From contig NC_092597.1 of NCBI RefSeq assembly GCF_047663525.1, positions 22,026,001-22,090,000 of the forward strand: DNA of 64,000 nt. The letters run 5' to 3'. How positions within the stretch are numbered: position 1 is the first letter of the stretch; each line of letters starts with the position of its first letter. Positions 1 to 13,537 of this stretch are shown here, piece by piece. The notes under the pieces are model-generated. The model made no database searches. It was not told the DNA's origin and worked only from the letters and a program-made list of their open reading frames with translations. This DNA is from Anas platyrhynchos (taxonomy: Eukaryota; Chordata; Aves; Anseriformes; Anatidae). Made by a program: the position numbers and the translations under genes.

Positions 1-1524
1 TGAGGGTTTGATGACCGTGATGAGCACCAGCACCGCCCCGTCGAGGTGAGCCCTGTGGGACTCCTTGCCCACCCAGCCATACCCCACATCCCCCATTTTC
101 ATCTCCCTGACTTCAGCTGATGTCCTACAAAGGGCTGTTGAGGTGGGGATGCACACGTGAATGTGCTCCCCAACACCAGGGGAGCTCAGAGCTGGAAAGA
201 TTGAAGATTAAAGAAGGGATGGAGGTGGGGAAAGCATCTCTTCCCCCAGCAGGCTAAACACAGTTTTCTGGGGGAGGCTCAAGCCCCAGAAGGCAAAATC
301 CCAGTGTCGGCCTTACAATGCTGACCCCAGTGCTGCTCGGGACACGTGGAGCTGGATGCGTGCCCCCAGGGGACGTGCAGTGACTCCAAACTCACCCCCG
401 TGCCCCCTGGATGTCACCTCTGAGGACCCCCGCGCACCAACCCGCCACGTCTCGCTGCGAGTGCTTTGTTCTCGTTTATGGCCTCCTGGACTGACAGCTG
501 TTTAAAAGTTCTTTTTTTTTTTTCTTCCCTTTTTCTGTTTTTTAAAGGAAGATGCTGACGCTGCAAGTGACCACCCAGGCTTTCAAAGCACTGCAAGAGG
601 CCAGAAAGGAAAGTCACCCATCAAGCCGCTTGTTATCCCGATGTGCCTGTACCCGAAAGGCAGTTCCCACAATCAGCCCCAATTACTGCAGGCTGTAATT
701 TTGCCCGAATGGTACCACCAGCTCCTTGGGTACTGCTCCAGCAACGCGCGAAAGCTTTTGAGGCAATATTTAAAATTAATGAAGGCAGGATCTGGGTCAC
801 TCTCCGCGCGCGGACGATGTCCATTTGCAGACTGTCAGCTTTACCAGCCTCACGCGATGCTTTTTGGGGCAGAACAAGCAGAAGTCACAGCCTGGCGAGG
901 AAAGGTCGTGCCTGTAACGGTGCTGGGAGGTGACAGACCTGGAACTTGCAGTGCCACAGCCTCCATCTCCGATCACCAGCCCCCAGAACAAGCGCGATTT
1001 CTCTTGGCACGAACGGGGGTGACTGCAGCCGAAGGTTTCAATCCCTTCTGAAAATCTCAGCCGCGCTAAGTCAACGACAGGGAACATATGGCTGGCAGCC
1101 ACCTTATTTGTTTTAGTTTATTACGCGTGGCACAATACGCACAGTAACAAGTGCGTGTCGAGATGCAGCCCGTCAAATGTGTTGAAAACATTGACTGGGC
1201 CATTAGCACCGCACGGGTTCCCTGCCCTCGCCTGACACCAATGGAGGTTTACCGCACGCAGCCCCCAGTTGAAGGCGTTGCCCAACTTGTAGCCAACAGC
1301 CCCAAGTCTCAGCTGTTTTAAGGGCACGTCACTTGGACTCGTTCTCCTAGATGAGGAGAATTGCTCCCAGCCTGAGTGATTTCAACGGGCGTTGCGTTCA
1401 CACATCCAACCCGCGGCACACCATGGGTTGCAAAAGGCTTGCACAAAGGATTGCGTCCTCCCGTGGTTAGCACATGGCCAACTCCCACCCCAGGGGCAGT
1501 TGAGAAGCCTCGTTAAGTGTAACG

Positions 1525-1650
1525 GCACGGGGCTGGGAGGGATTTTTGGCAATCCTGCTCGAGGAGAGCCACCTGAGCAGCTCAGGACCATGCCTCCAAG
1601 GATGGAGGCTGCCCGGCCTCTCCGGACAACCATCTGACCACCCTCGTAAT
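1525..1650 (-). mobile_element. CR1 LINE fragment (antisense)
   Basis: The plus strand contains 'ccaaggatggaggctgcccg' and 'gcctctccggacaaccatct', then 'gaccaccctcgtaat'. This is the antisense of the CR1 block 'gggtgg..aggctgcccagagaggt..gatgcctccatccttgg'. It is diverged and truncated. Confidence 0.65.
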
Positions 1651-4600
1651 ATTTTCTCTACTGATTAAATCTTGAAGGTCTTTTCCAGCCTAGCTGTTTC
1701 TACACACAATTTCACGCCCATCCCTTTGGCCCATGGCCTCTTGTCCAGTCTCTGGGTACCGCCACCTTTCTTGGTACCCATCACAGGACTCACTGCAGTA
1801 CGTCCACGCCTCGTGCCAGGGAGCCTGGCACAGGACTGAGTCCCAGTGCAGGTGCTAAAACCCCGAAAGGACAAAGCTCAGAGCAGATAAGGATAAGAAC
1901 GTTGGTGTTAACGTCGTAATCAGCGTAATTAAACAGACCTTGAACCACAAGGAGCGCAATGAGGAAACGCTGTAAATCAGCAGGCAGTGATAGTGCTAGC
2001 ACAGCAAGTCTTGCTTTCGGATTTAAAGGCAACAGCAAGGTAACAAGGAGTGGACCAGTCAAACTGAAGCTTGAGACCTCATATAAATAAAAAAAAACCA
2101 ACACCCACAAGCAGCTTTAAAATTATCCTAGATTAGATTTGTGTTCTCTCTGCACAAAAAGATGGCTCTCTGCTCCCAGGCAAACTGTAAAACTGGGTGA
2201 AGCAGCAGCCCTTCTGTTACACCGGTCAGTAAATCACGTTTTTTTTTGCCCAAGATATCTCAACTTGAGGGCACAGAAGATTTCAGGCACGAGCTGCCAC
2301 GACTGAGCTGCTGGGCTCCTTCAGCTGGAGCGCAGAGCACCACGCTGGCCCCGATAGGAAATCCAGGAGCAGCTTTCCCAGGGGTGACATTGAGCTGCAC
2401 ATGCCTATTATTTGATTTCCAGCTGCATGTGTAACATAATTAAAAGGGGAAGAGGAAATCAAGTTAATTTTACCGAAATGTAATTGGGAAGGGAAGCCAG
2501 ACAAGCTACCACATGCTCCTTTTCCTTTCAATAAAAGTTCCCTCTGTCAAAGCCTTAACCTCTTGTAAGCGCACGCCAATAAATCCTCGTAAAGCTCAAA
2601 CACAGAAATTATTCCTCTGTGTCCACAACACAAAATCGATCATTTTTCCTTCATAGTGCTGGAAGGATTTGGGCTGAAAACTGGCAAGAACCGAATTTTC
2701 AAGCTGGGTCACTGCTTCCCCCACCCCCTGATCCTGGGAGGGTCTCGGTAGCAACCTTCAGTTTCATTCAAAGGAGATTAGGGAAAAGTTCAGGAGCAGC
2801 ACAGAGAAAAAAAACAGAAGTATTACCTTTAATAATTACCAAGAAAGACTTTCACGGCGTTACCATAGGAATTAATCCTTATATTAATATTTAAAGCATG
2901 AACAAAGCAAGGACTCTGGAAGAAACCACGAGGGGAGAAGTGCTAACAGTTTGCCACTGCAACGTGCTAAAGGTAATTTAAAAATCATTAAAAAAAAAAT
3001 AAAGGCAGCAACTGCCAATTAAAAACAAACAATGAAAAAAAAAAAAAAGAAGGGCTTTTGTACCTTTGAGACCCCTGAGGAAACTGTGTTGTCTGGAGGA
3101 CCAAGCAAGCTCCAACCCAGGAGCACCCCAGGCACCTTTCCAAGGTAACAGCAAAGCCCCCCCAGGTTTCTGCACGTCTCCAGCACCGCCTTCACTACAG
3201 ATTTTAGGAACCAGAAGCCATCCATACAGAGCACTCTCAAGGAAGCTACAGAAACGATGGGGACACCACCAAGTTCGCTTCCAAATTCGGCAGGGTTCCT
3301 CTGAGTAAAGACAAAGTTTGGCCCCGCACCAAGTCGCGGCAAGCAGGGAGGCGTCGGGCCGAGTTTCAAACCGGATTTGACAGAGATGAGAAACGTCGGC
3401 CTTCCGCTCTGGACCACTGCCTCACAGCACGTCTTCTGAACAGCAAACCTCAAAAACCTCACCGTGCCACAGGAGCCAGAGCCCGCAGGGATGCTGCGCC
3501 CTCAGCAGCGATGCCCAAAGCGCCGGGGGCGCGCGCGGGAACGTCTGTGCCGGCCCTGCAGAGCTGGGCACACGTGGCTCTGCCCACGTCTCTTGTAGCT
3601 CCCTTTAAACCACGATGCAGGGCAAAGCAACTGCTTTTCGTGTGATTAAATCCTACCCAAGTGCTGTGATACGGCAACAGGTGACTGAAAATGAGAGTCA
3701 CTTTCAGCCCCGGCCATCAGGAAGATGGGGGCTTGGTGCTAGAACAAGTCTCCCCCTAAAGCCCATTATTTCCAGAGAGCCTGCAGATTTCACCACTCCA
3801 TGCAAGAGCTGTGATCTTCAGCCTTTGTTTCCCTGCCAATTCTCCATTTTTTTTTTCTTTTTTTTTTCCTTTTAAAGAGATCTGTGCACCAAATGCCGCC
3901 TTTCTCAGCTTCCCACACTTACTCCCTGCCTCACCGGTCTGCCCCAGCTCTTCCAGGCTCGTTCTCCCATCACCTGAAACATTTGGGGGATGAACACAGC
4001 ACTCCTGGTGCCTTCACAGGCAGCTCAGAGGAGGAGAACACGTCACAGAATGCTGCAAAGAAGTTTGGGGCAGCACGCATGGAAAGGACGGGAAGACTAA
4101 TAGCTAATAAGAGAGCTCTCCGGCTCCAATTTCCTAAAGTTGGTGCTCTGAGTACTGCTATGACAGCAAAAATAACAAGTCTCTTTTTTTTTTTGCCCTT
4201 CCCCTGTTAGCAACAGCTATAAATGTCATCAACAGTACCAGCAGGAAACCTCCACAGAGGGTAGGATGTGAAGAAATGAGACGCTGGTCTGTTTTAGAAA
4301 CCATTACATTTGCCATTTCCACTTAACTCCTACAGTCGCTTCTTTCTGAGAAGTTCAGGGGCTCGAAAAATGACAAAGCTATCCAAGCAGAAAGAGAAAC
4401 CTGCCTCTGCAGAGGAGGAGCGACGGTCCTACCCATCCCTCCGGGTCAAGAGGCTCAGAAGCTGCGGGCTGAGCCCTTTGTCCTCTCCCAAAACCACACG
4501 ATGACTTCAGAGGAAAGAGCTCGCAGCCAGAAGGCTCTCCAATTCCCGTGAAAAATCTCCCTGCTCTGCCTACGTGTCTAAGAGAATGAGCTCCTCTGGG

Positions 4601-4854
4601 GAGAATCTGGTAGCTTCTATCTTCAGACAGGTGTTTGCCCCACTCAGTCCAATCTACTGAATTTATATTTTTTCCCAGAGACACTGCACAGAGTTTATAA
4701 AGGTTTTTGTACTTAACCTGTAAGCCCGTGTGGAACTGGAAGGCACAGGGGCAGCAGCTATGTCCCTGTGATATTTTCACGTGTGCTCCTACAGGATCTG
4801 GGGACTGAACAAATCCGCTGTGTACCAGAGATGTATGGCTAAAAGCAATTCTGC

Positions 4855-4905
4855 CAAACGCCTGGACTCAGTCCCCTTGAAGGTCTTTTCCACCTAGATG
4901 ATTCT
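4855..4905 (+). mobile_element. Short CR1 3' tail fragment
   Basis: 'ctggactcagtccccttgaa' followed by 'ggtcttttccacctagatga' and 'ttct' resembles the end of CR1 (ggtcttttccaacctaaatgattctatg). It is only about 50 bp long. Confidence 0.5.
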
Positions 4906-7900
4906 CTGAAAGCAACAGCACCTGAAAAGCCTGCGCAAGCAGCATGCCAAAAATCAGCTGCCCCAACTTTCTGACCTGGCAAGCACAACCCCTTTGGTAC
5001 TGCCACTTGCCTACCAGTTAGAAAAAGAAGAGCTCAGATCTGTCAAGAGGCTGCAAAAGTTTCGGCGTAATTTTAAAAAGCAGCAAGGCCACTTAAAAGA
5101 AGACCACCGTGCGCTTGAAAGGCAGACCTCTGCGAACACTGGAGAGCCAGAGCCAGCTAATCCATGCCTTCGTTCAGCAGTTTAAAAAAAGAAAAAAGAA
5201 AAAAAAAAATCAGCTGAGCTGCCTCATCCTCTGCAGATTCTGGTACAGCGTCAGGCTGACAAACATTGCTCGTCGGGATAAAAAAGAAGAGAAGCAAGAG
5301 CAAGAAGCAGCTCCTTGCTTAATTCTCTGCAGTGCATTCGTGGAAGGGAACGGACCCAGAGCTGCAGCAGCCTGCCTGCCTTCTCCCTTCCCTGCACGTG
5401 CTGAATACGACCAAACACATTGTGCTGTAAAGGGCAGAATTTGTCAGGAGAATGTTAATGGCTTCACAGTCGTCAAAAAAAGCACTCGAGACCCACCTGC
5501 AGAAGTACTTGAGAAACAGTGGTCAAGAATATGAATTGCTGCTGATATTAGGAAAACCGATAGCCAAGAACTGGAGCATTTCACCTGATTTGTGTGCGCC
5601 TGACACCTCGGCACAGCACTGCTCCCTGCCAGTGACACGGGGACGGATCGATGCTGGAGGCTGCACTCACCTCCCCTGCAGCATACCCACGGGACTTCGG
5701 GAGATGTTTTATTGCTGTATCTGCTCTGGAGGGATTATTAAATCTGCTGGCAACCAGTGCTGACCAGGGCACAGCACCTCGTAAAGCAGGAGAGCCACTT
5801 GTTCTGCGTTACCTTAGGAGCTGGTGGCCGAACCCCGGTCCCAGTGCTTCCGAAGGATGGGAACGTGAGGTTATCTCATGGAAAGGAGAGAGCTGGGTGA
5901 GCTAGGTGGCCATCAATAAATAAAGCAAGGATTTCTGCAGGAAGGCGTAACAAGAGCTGCAGTTAATGCTGGATGATAAAGCAGCAGAGGCTCCAGTAAC
6001 TGAAAAGCCCAGCTGCATTAAAAGGGAGAAAAGCAGAGCAAACATCTGCTGCAGGACTGTTTAAAGAGACGCTGGCTTTCAATAACTAAACCATTAAAGG
6101 CTGCTGTATTGTCCATCATGCTTTACCACCCACTTTTTAAAAGCTGAGCGGCGCTCCCAGATCCATCCTCCTGATTCTAGACGCCACTCAGGAGTGTTAT
6201 GGAAACCTGCCTAATTCGCCGAGACAGTTTTGACAAATCCAAGCCAGTATGTTTAAATGTTTAGCGAGGAAACATTTCTCAGGAGATGTAAGATCTTTTA
6301 TTAGACCAACTGATACAAACAAGGAGCGGAGGGGCGGGGTGGGGGGGGAAGAGACGGACAAGCTTTCCGCATCTAAGTTGCCTTTTCCAGCCTGAAGAAG
6401 GGCTGTTGGCCTGAAAACCTCTCTGCTCAGACTAAATAATATCAGAAAAATTAGGGGAGTTGGCTGCTCCTCCTCCAAACCTCACTTCATTTGTATCCTC
6501 AAACTGTCAAGGCTTCACCGTTGCTTTGTTAGATGATGAATTCACCTTCGGAGAATGCACTGGAATGTACCAAAAGGTCTGCAAGGCTTTTTTTTTTTTA
6601 ATATGATGAGGAAACTTAAATCTGTGCATGGGAAGCATACAGTGACATCTCTCACTGACCTCTGCATCACCGTAACCTCCATCCTGACGTCCTGCACCAG
6701 CACCTCCTGGACTAGAGGAGCCCCAAGCTGCTCATGTGGGGGATCACCAAGCACCGCTCAGCTCAGCAGCACGGGAGATGCTCGTTCCTTCAGCTTCTCT
6801 CTCTGCAAATGTTGCAGAGCTGAGCTGAGCTCAAGGCTGTGAGCATCTCAGCAGGCCAACCTGGTTTTCTAAATGAACCACTTTGGATCTCGGCAGCAGC
6901 AAGAGCAGCTGGTGGCAGGCAGCTGTTCATGAGGTTCCTCACCAATCTCACCTTCACTGCCTGGGGATGCACGTTACAGCTCCCAGCAAAGGCACGATGC
7001 TGACACACCCTCCTGGAAAATTAACCCTGGGATTTGGTCACTTTAGGCCAGGAAGCCAAATGACAGCAGTGTCAGGAGATCCCCGCCACCAGGGCACGGC
7101 TGGACCGATCGAGCCGCGAGATGAGGAGGAGAAAAACACCAGCAGCACTGACAGCTGGTCTCCGTGCTGTCTCAGCCGGAGGAGCGGAGACCACGGCAAG
7201 CTACAGCTGAGGGACAGGGGAGGAAAGCCAGAGCTGAGCCTGTCCTCGAGGCTGCTCTCACACCCCTGCAGTTCTCAGAAGCCAGCCCGGTCTCCCTGCC
7301 AAGTGGCAGCTTCGGCTTCCAAGCCGGAGGCAGGCGGCTGCCCAGGGAGGCACCCGGCCCGTCTGCGTGCCAGCATCTCTCCCAGATGTGGCTCTAGGAA
7401 ACGACACCTCTGATGGCAGGAGATCTTCCGAGGGGCTGAGCTCGGGGGCTCCTCACTCAGGGGAGTTTCGGGAGGACCCAACAGCGAGGGCGAAGTGCAG
7501 GGTGAAGCCACGCCGCACCGCGACTCAGCGCTGCTAAAGGCTTGGAAGAGAACCATAAATAAAAGACTGAGATGGTTTAAACAGCAGCTTCCCTGCTCCT
7601 CCCTTAAAAAAAGGGAGCAAAAAGCAAGTCCAAAATGAGGGCTGACCAGCTAATCCGGCACCTAAATGAGAGAGGTCGATTCTGCATTTGACTGGAATTT
7701 CAGTAGTGTATTAAACCATATTATTTTTTTTTCTCTACCCCATAATAATAATGAAAAAAAAAACCTTAAATAGATGCCTGTGGTCTTTTGCTCTGGTATT
7801 AACAGCAGAGACAAGTGTCTCTGAAACACACACCCTGCAGGGATCTCTGTGCACATACCCTATTATGGACATTTCTATTTCCAAAGGTTTTTTTCCTGGT

Positions 7901-10149
7901 AAGTGTCTGGAATAATTTGACATTTCTGTAGCATGCAATACTCCTGGGACGGATCCATATGAGTGTCCCCAGCACTTTATGAACAATCCTTTCCAAAGAG
8001 TAAAACTAAACGATGAGGTCGAGGCTCCAAAACAGGTTCTGGGCAAAGATTTGCCAAAAAATTCAGAGGAAAGGCTGCTGCCCGGGGCCGATTTCGTTGT
8101 CTGCGGGGAGGACCTGAGATCACGTGCTGGAGTCAGAGAAGGGTGATACCAAATACAACAGAAAAAGGGGAAGAAAGAGAAGAACGTGTCAAAAGATACA
8201 TTACTACCTCAGAGTGGGAGCCAGCTGTACACTGAGGACTTTGCAGGATACAAGCAGCCTCGCCAGCCAGCTGTGAGAACTTCACACTTGTCAGACACCC
8301 AACCTCAGCCCTCAGCCCCACCTCCAGTGCTACTCCAAGAAAGATTTGCTCGAAATCTGCAAGTTAAAGACAATTCTGTTTATGATTTATAGGCTGGGGA
8401 TGGCTTAGGGCTCTCTCTTACCCCAGGTGAGAACCCATCAGGCTTGGGAACAAAGTGAATGCAGAGCAACAAAAAATAATAGTAAAAAACCCCAACCTCT
8501 CTCTGACCTCCAAAATTTACAGCACAAAATAAGGTGACAGGCAACGGGCAAGTACAGGCAGAGCAGAGAGCACGAGGCAGGAGATGAGGGAACAGCTCAG
8601 CATCAGAGGGCAGCGGTGTCTGCAGAGCCAGCACACACCTGGAACCGACACGCAGAGGAAAGGGGGCTCCAGATGAGCCTGCTGATAAGCAGATGGCATC
8701 TGATCAGCAAACACAGCTCCTTCCATCACGTTTTACCCTTTATGTGGTGCTCTTGCAGGCTGAATACACTGAGAACAAACACACTGCTACTTGCAAATAC
8801 AGAGCCCAGATAAAGAACGAGTGATTTTCCTAAGCTTGACCCTACGGAGACATTTCTCAGCACTCGCTTTGACCAAAGCACCCACTGCAACAATTATTTA
8901 GAGCACTGGGAGTCCAAGGATACAATGGGAAATAAAAAGGCTCCTGTAATAAAACACACTTGGGTGTTTAGTGCTCTGTGTGGACGTCGCCCTTCGCTGC
9001 CCCAAGCTTTGCCTTTCAGCTGTGGCAGAAGTTAGGAGAGGACAGACATCGCATCGCACCGCTGCGTGATCTCAGGGAGCTCCGCACGCCTGCCGTTTGT
9101 AATCACAGCTGTGCCGAAAGGTAATGGATTCGCCCATTAAGGCCTGCAACTGGGAAACATTCAGGGAACGAACAGCATGTTAGCATGGCTTCGTTTCCAG
9201 CAGCTAAAAGAGGCTTCTGAGAGCCCTCCTTAATGGTGTGGACATTTGTTTCATTGCATGAGACTTCACGCTCCGGCTTAGGATTAAAGTGTCAGAGGGG
9301 GATTTGCTGAGTTAACTGAATACTTGCTTTCTGAGAGAGAAATTCCAGTTGTCTGCTTCTCAGCTCTATCTAGCCATCAATACAAGCCAATTTCAACCTC
9401 AGGTTTTCTGAGTGCCTGGATTAAAAGAAAAAAAGAGGTGAAAATAAAAATCCACTTTCGCATGGAAAAAAAATAATCAGGCAAAACATCAACAAAACCA
9501 AGAAATATGTTTAAAAAAAAGCACATTGGGTTTTCCTAAAGATATTCAGAAGCCTGTCCTGCTCAGCTTTTCTGACTTCCAGCTCCCCGTTTGCTCAAAC
9601 ACCCGAATTTGCTGGCCTGCCTTTTGTCTGCTGCCCCAACTTGTCGGATGCTCGGCTTGCTGCAGAATGGGAATGAGGCAGGAGCCTCGGCAGCACAGCC
9701 TCCCCTCGCTGCCCCGGGCACAGGAACACCCATAAAGCACAGGAAGCCGAGCTCCTTCTCAGTCGAGCTAATCAGATCAGCAATTATTTTCCGTAGTGTC
9801 GTCATGTTCAAGCATAAACACGCTTATCTTTGAGCTTGAGATAGAGAAGGGACGAAGCAGTGCTGCACTGATCCCTTTTCATGCCTGATTCCGTTGCAGG
9901 AGCTATAATCCTGGATGGAAAAAAGGCCAAGGACTCGTTTTATTCTATCCTTAAAGCTCCAGCATTTTCAGTAGCCTGTAGGACTGCAAGTATTTGTGAT
10001 TTTTTTTTTGCTTTTTACCTTTGTATAAGACAAACTAATACCACTTATTTTATAGGTTGCAGGCGAAGGAAGAAGGACATAATCAATTCAGTACTCTAAA
10101 AATATGTTCCAACCACAAAAATAACTATTAGCAACAATTTTTTGGGACA

Positions 10150-10235
10150 CAGCTCTTTAGGGGGACACAGCTTTTTAAGGGCTTGGAACCAGATGACCCT
10201 TAAGGTCCCTCCCAACCCAAGGTAATCTATGAACT
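10150..10235 (+). mobile_element. CR1 3' end fragment
   Basis: 'cttggaaccagatgaccctt' and 'aaggtccctcccaacccaag', then 'gtaatctatgaactctg', match the CR1 3' end with its degenerate ATTCTATGA terminal repeat. Confidence 0.7.
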
Positions 10236-10594
10236 CTGAAGCTGTTCACCTTTAAAAATCAGTTTTGACCAGAGAAAGCCTTCAACTTAAATATTCACCC
10301 CTCTAACAGCAATTTTAACAGATACGATGAGCTGCCAAATCCTCCTCTTATTGTACACGAGAAACAAACCAAAACCCACTCCACAACCAGAACGAGCAGG
10401 GCCGAGCTCAGCCCTGGAACCCCCACCAGCAGTCTGTCCTCCTCAGAAACACTTCCAGCTCTAAAAATGAGATGTTTCGTACAGCATCAGAGGCAGAAAA
10501 GCCCTCCAGAGATGTGTGCTAGGTCAGGCACCCCAACACCAACAAAACCTTTAAGGGGCCTTCCTCGTCCCTGCGGTTGAGCATCAGGAAGGCA

Positions 10595-10760
10595 AATGAC
10601 CCGGGCTGTTCCCCGTTTGGGTGGGAAGAGAGAGGGCATTGGGATGGGTCGCTCAGGGAGGTGGTGGTGTCACCGTCCCTGGGGGTGTTCAAGGAAAGGT
10701 TGGACGTGGTGCTTGGGGACAGGGTTTGGTGGTGACATTGGGGGTTGGGTGCACAAAATG
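10595..10760 (+). mobile_element. CR1 internal 3' fragment
   Basis: 'tcagggaggtggtggtgtca', 'ccgtccctgggggtgttcaa', 'ggaaaggttggacgtggtgc' and 'ttggggacagggtttggtgg' match a CR1 segment upstream of the terminal tail. It cannot be joined to the fragment at 10,150 because the order is reversed, so the two are separate copies. Confidence 0.75.
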
Positions 10761-13087
10761 TCCAGAGCTGGCACTTACAGGGCTGCCAGAGAGGAGGCCT
10801 TAGGCTCTCCCTGAAGAGTAGGAGGGAGGAGAAAGGTAAAGTTTGCAGACACGACCTGAAGTCCCATTACTCTCTCCTCTTACAAATCCACACTCTGCTT
10901 CATTCCCTTTCGGAAATTTTGATTTCACTGCATAATTGCTTTCTCCGTTACTTTTCCCATTTATAGGTCAGAGCCCGGCACACCGCACCAGCGGGGCATT
11001 TCTGGCCTCTGTGCAGACAATTAATGCCCATTACACAGCTCGTGGAAACCTCAGCTTCCATGGCAATGTGCACGGGGTACCTGCTACCTTCGTTAATTGT
11101 GTAAGCACCAAGGCAGTCGGGTATCCAGGATGGGCCGGAGCTGGATTTTCACTTACAACACCTCACGCACCTAAAAATTGACTGTTTGGCTCTGCTAAAT
11201 TGCTGCCTGAACAATGGAAAAGTGACTGCAGTTCTCAGAATACCAACATTTACCGAGCAAAAATAATTGAAACTGATCGGAGGAACTGGATTATTTGCAG
11301 TCGGGGATCGGGAAACCACAAAAAGGGCTTTCAGAGGACAGGTGTGTGCTCAGGTCAGCGGCGCAATGCGGATACGAACGCGAGGTGCTTGCACTTCACA
11401 AATAACTTCCTGCACTGCGGAAACAAGGTTCAGTATTTGCATGTCTGGATGAATGCATGGCAAACAGTGTGGAAAATCTCATCCGTGTATTTACCCAGGG
11501 CTTGCAGGGTTGTATTTGTCAAATCACTGTCATCTTGGGGACTTTTATATCACGTGTGCTTTTTATAAGCAACGGTATTTATTAATGTACAGAGTAACTT
11601 CAGTGGTTTTACCTACGTAAGACTATTTTTCACAGCTCTGACTTCTCATTCCCTTTTCCCCATTTAATTTAACCTCCAAACATCAAATCTAATATCCCAC
11701 CGGTGCCACGGCAGCGCTCAGCTCTCCCCTGCTGATGGGGACAGCGGGCAGAACAGGTAACTCAGCCCATAACGAAATTGCTTCTCCTGCCTCTCTGAGC
11801 ACTGAATTTTAAGTCCTTCCCAAGTCACAGTCAATGCAAGACATTACTGACATCTGCTACCAACAGCAGATCCTATACAGTTAATAAAATCTGACATTCT
11901 GCAGCTTGACACCCGACCCCACACACGATATTTAGGGTGGGCTTTGTGCATTTCCAGGGGAGATTCCCAGCTAGATACTGGGAGACTCGGTGCTGGAGCC
12001 CAGTCCTGCAGAAGCCCGAGACACTGGGCTTTAAAGTCCTGCCAGCCTGATGTACAGAACAGCTATTTTGGGTAATTACAGAAGCTGTAATAATGCCTTT
12101 GGAGTCCCATGAAGCTGAGCTCACTGCAACTCAGATGCAGCCTTGCAAGCTTTGGACTCCATTTGCTTGAATAAAATCCTGACCAAAACCATCCTTTAGA
12201 GCAGCACAACCTTGCTACCTGATCAAGCCGCACGCGTTTCCATCAGAGGGAAATTCAGCCTTGGGAGAGATCCTGCTCAGAAGTAACTCAGCTGAAAAGC
12301 AGGGCGAGGACCCGCTGTGTGCCTGCACCCACCCACCTGGGTGTGCGGGCAGCCCTGCACGCGCTTTCTGTGCCCTTCTGTGAATTTTTATGAATTTACG
12401 TGAATTTTCAAGGCTTCAGCCCCGCAGCCGAGGGCTCTGCTCTCCTGGTGGGAGGGCGCGCTCTGCTCCTCGAGTGGAAAAACCTGGTGAAAGCCAGCAA
12501 GAAATTACAAAGAAGGTCTGAAGCATGATAAAATACTGCGAGCTTGCTAGCTGCCGTGCACCTCGGCTCTCGGTGACGTCTTTAGCGCAGCCTCCACATT
12601 TTCAAGTCCCTTCTGTTAAACGGGCAATGATTAATTCCCCTGCAGTTTTCCAAGCCTGCTTCTGCTTGGAAGCCAATTTAGCAATTAAATTAATCGTCAA
12701 ATATTTCTTGCCAGAGAATAAAAAGGGAGTTTCACCTCGCCTGGGCAAAATGCAACTCCCAGCGGATTTGAGAAGTTAATGAGTGGAACAGTTATAAAAA
12801 AAATGTAAAAAACTGGCAAATCAGACGGCCAAGAAAGAGACAGGAAGTGACAGATTTAAGAAAATACCTCTAAAGTAGAGGAAATGAGTTATCCTTTAAG
12901 AAGAAATCATACATATAAAGCACATAAAACAGAGTATTCTTTGTAGACTTGACTGAAGAAAGTAATAAAATAATAATAAAAAAAAGACATCCTGACTAGC
13001 AGTAAGACAGCTTCAGTGGCTAGCCTCAGCTACTGAGGATGGAAATTTGAACGATTTGAAAAGAATTGGCCAAAACCTATCTATAAA

Positions 13088-13130
13088 ATGTAAGAAAGAA
13101 AGAAAAAAAGAAAGAGAGAGGGAAAAAAAG
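13088..13130 (+). repeat. GA-rich simple repeat
   Basis: This is a degenerate (GAAA)n/(GA)n tract, purines only over about 40 bases. Confidence 0.8.
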
Positions 13131-13471
13131 CCACTAAATGCATGAAGAGGAGTGACTTAAGCCAGTAAGGACACGCAGCCTCTCACTACGTGCAGTGCTG
13201 CTGTGCTGTACCTGCTCCGTGCAGGTAAAGCACTGATGGTGATGGTCCTGAACAGAGGTGAGGAACTGAAAATAATGGCAATATGCACAGAGAGAGGTGT
13301 TGAGAAAAGCCTTTTGTTGGCGTCTATTTGGGTGAAGTTCTCCTCAACTTCTGCACTGAGCTACGAACTGGAGACCCCCTGCAGCAAGGGGGTACCACGC
13401 ACAACACACACCTGTACCACGGGCACATCCCGAGCTCAGAGCAGCAAGAATTGATCCTGAGCTCACAATTA

Positions 13472-13537
13472 CCCCACACAGCACCCCCAGACACCCCACA
13501 CAGCACCCCCGGACACCCCACACAGCACCCCTGGGAA
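13472..13537. repeat. Three tandem copies of a 22-bp unit
   Basis: CCCCACACAGCACCCC(C/T) with a variable GACA end starts at 13,472, 13,494 and 13,516, a C/A-rich minisatellite within CHSY1 intron 2. Confidence 0.85.

Noticed and set aside
1655-1700. Possible CR1 tail on the plus strand (cttgaaggtcttttccagcc)
   Set aside because: It is only about 25 matching bases, next to an antisense fragment; too short to call separately.
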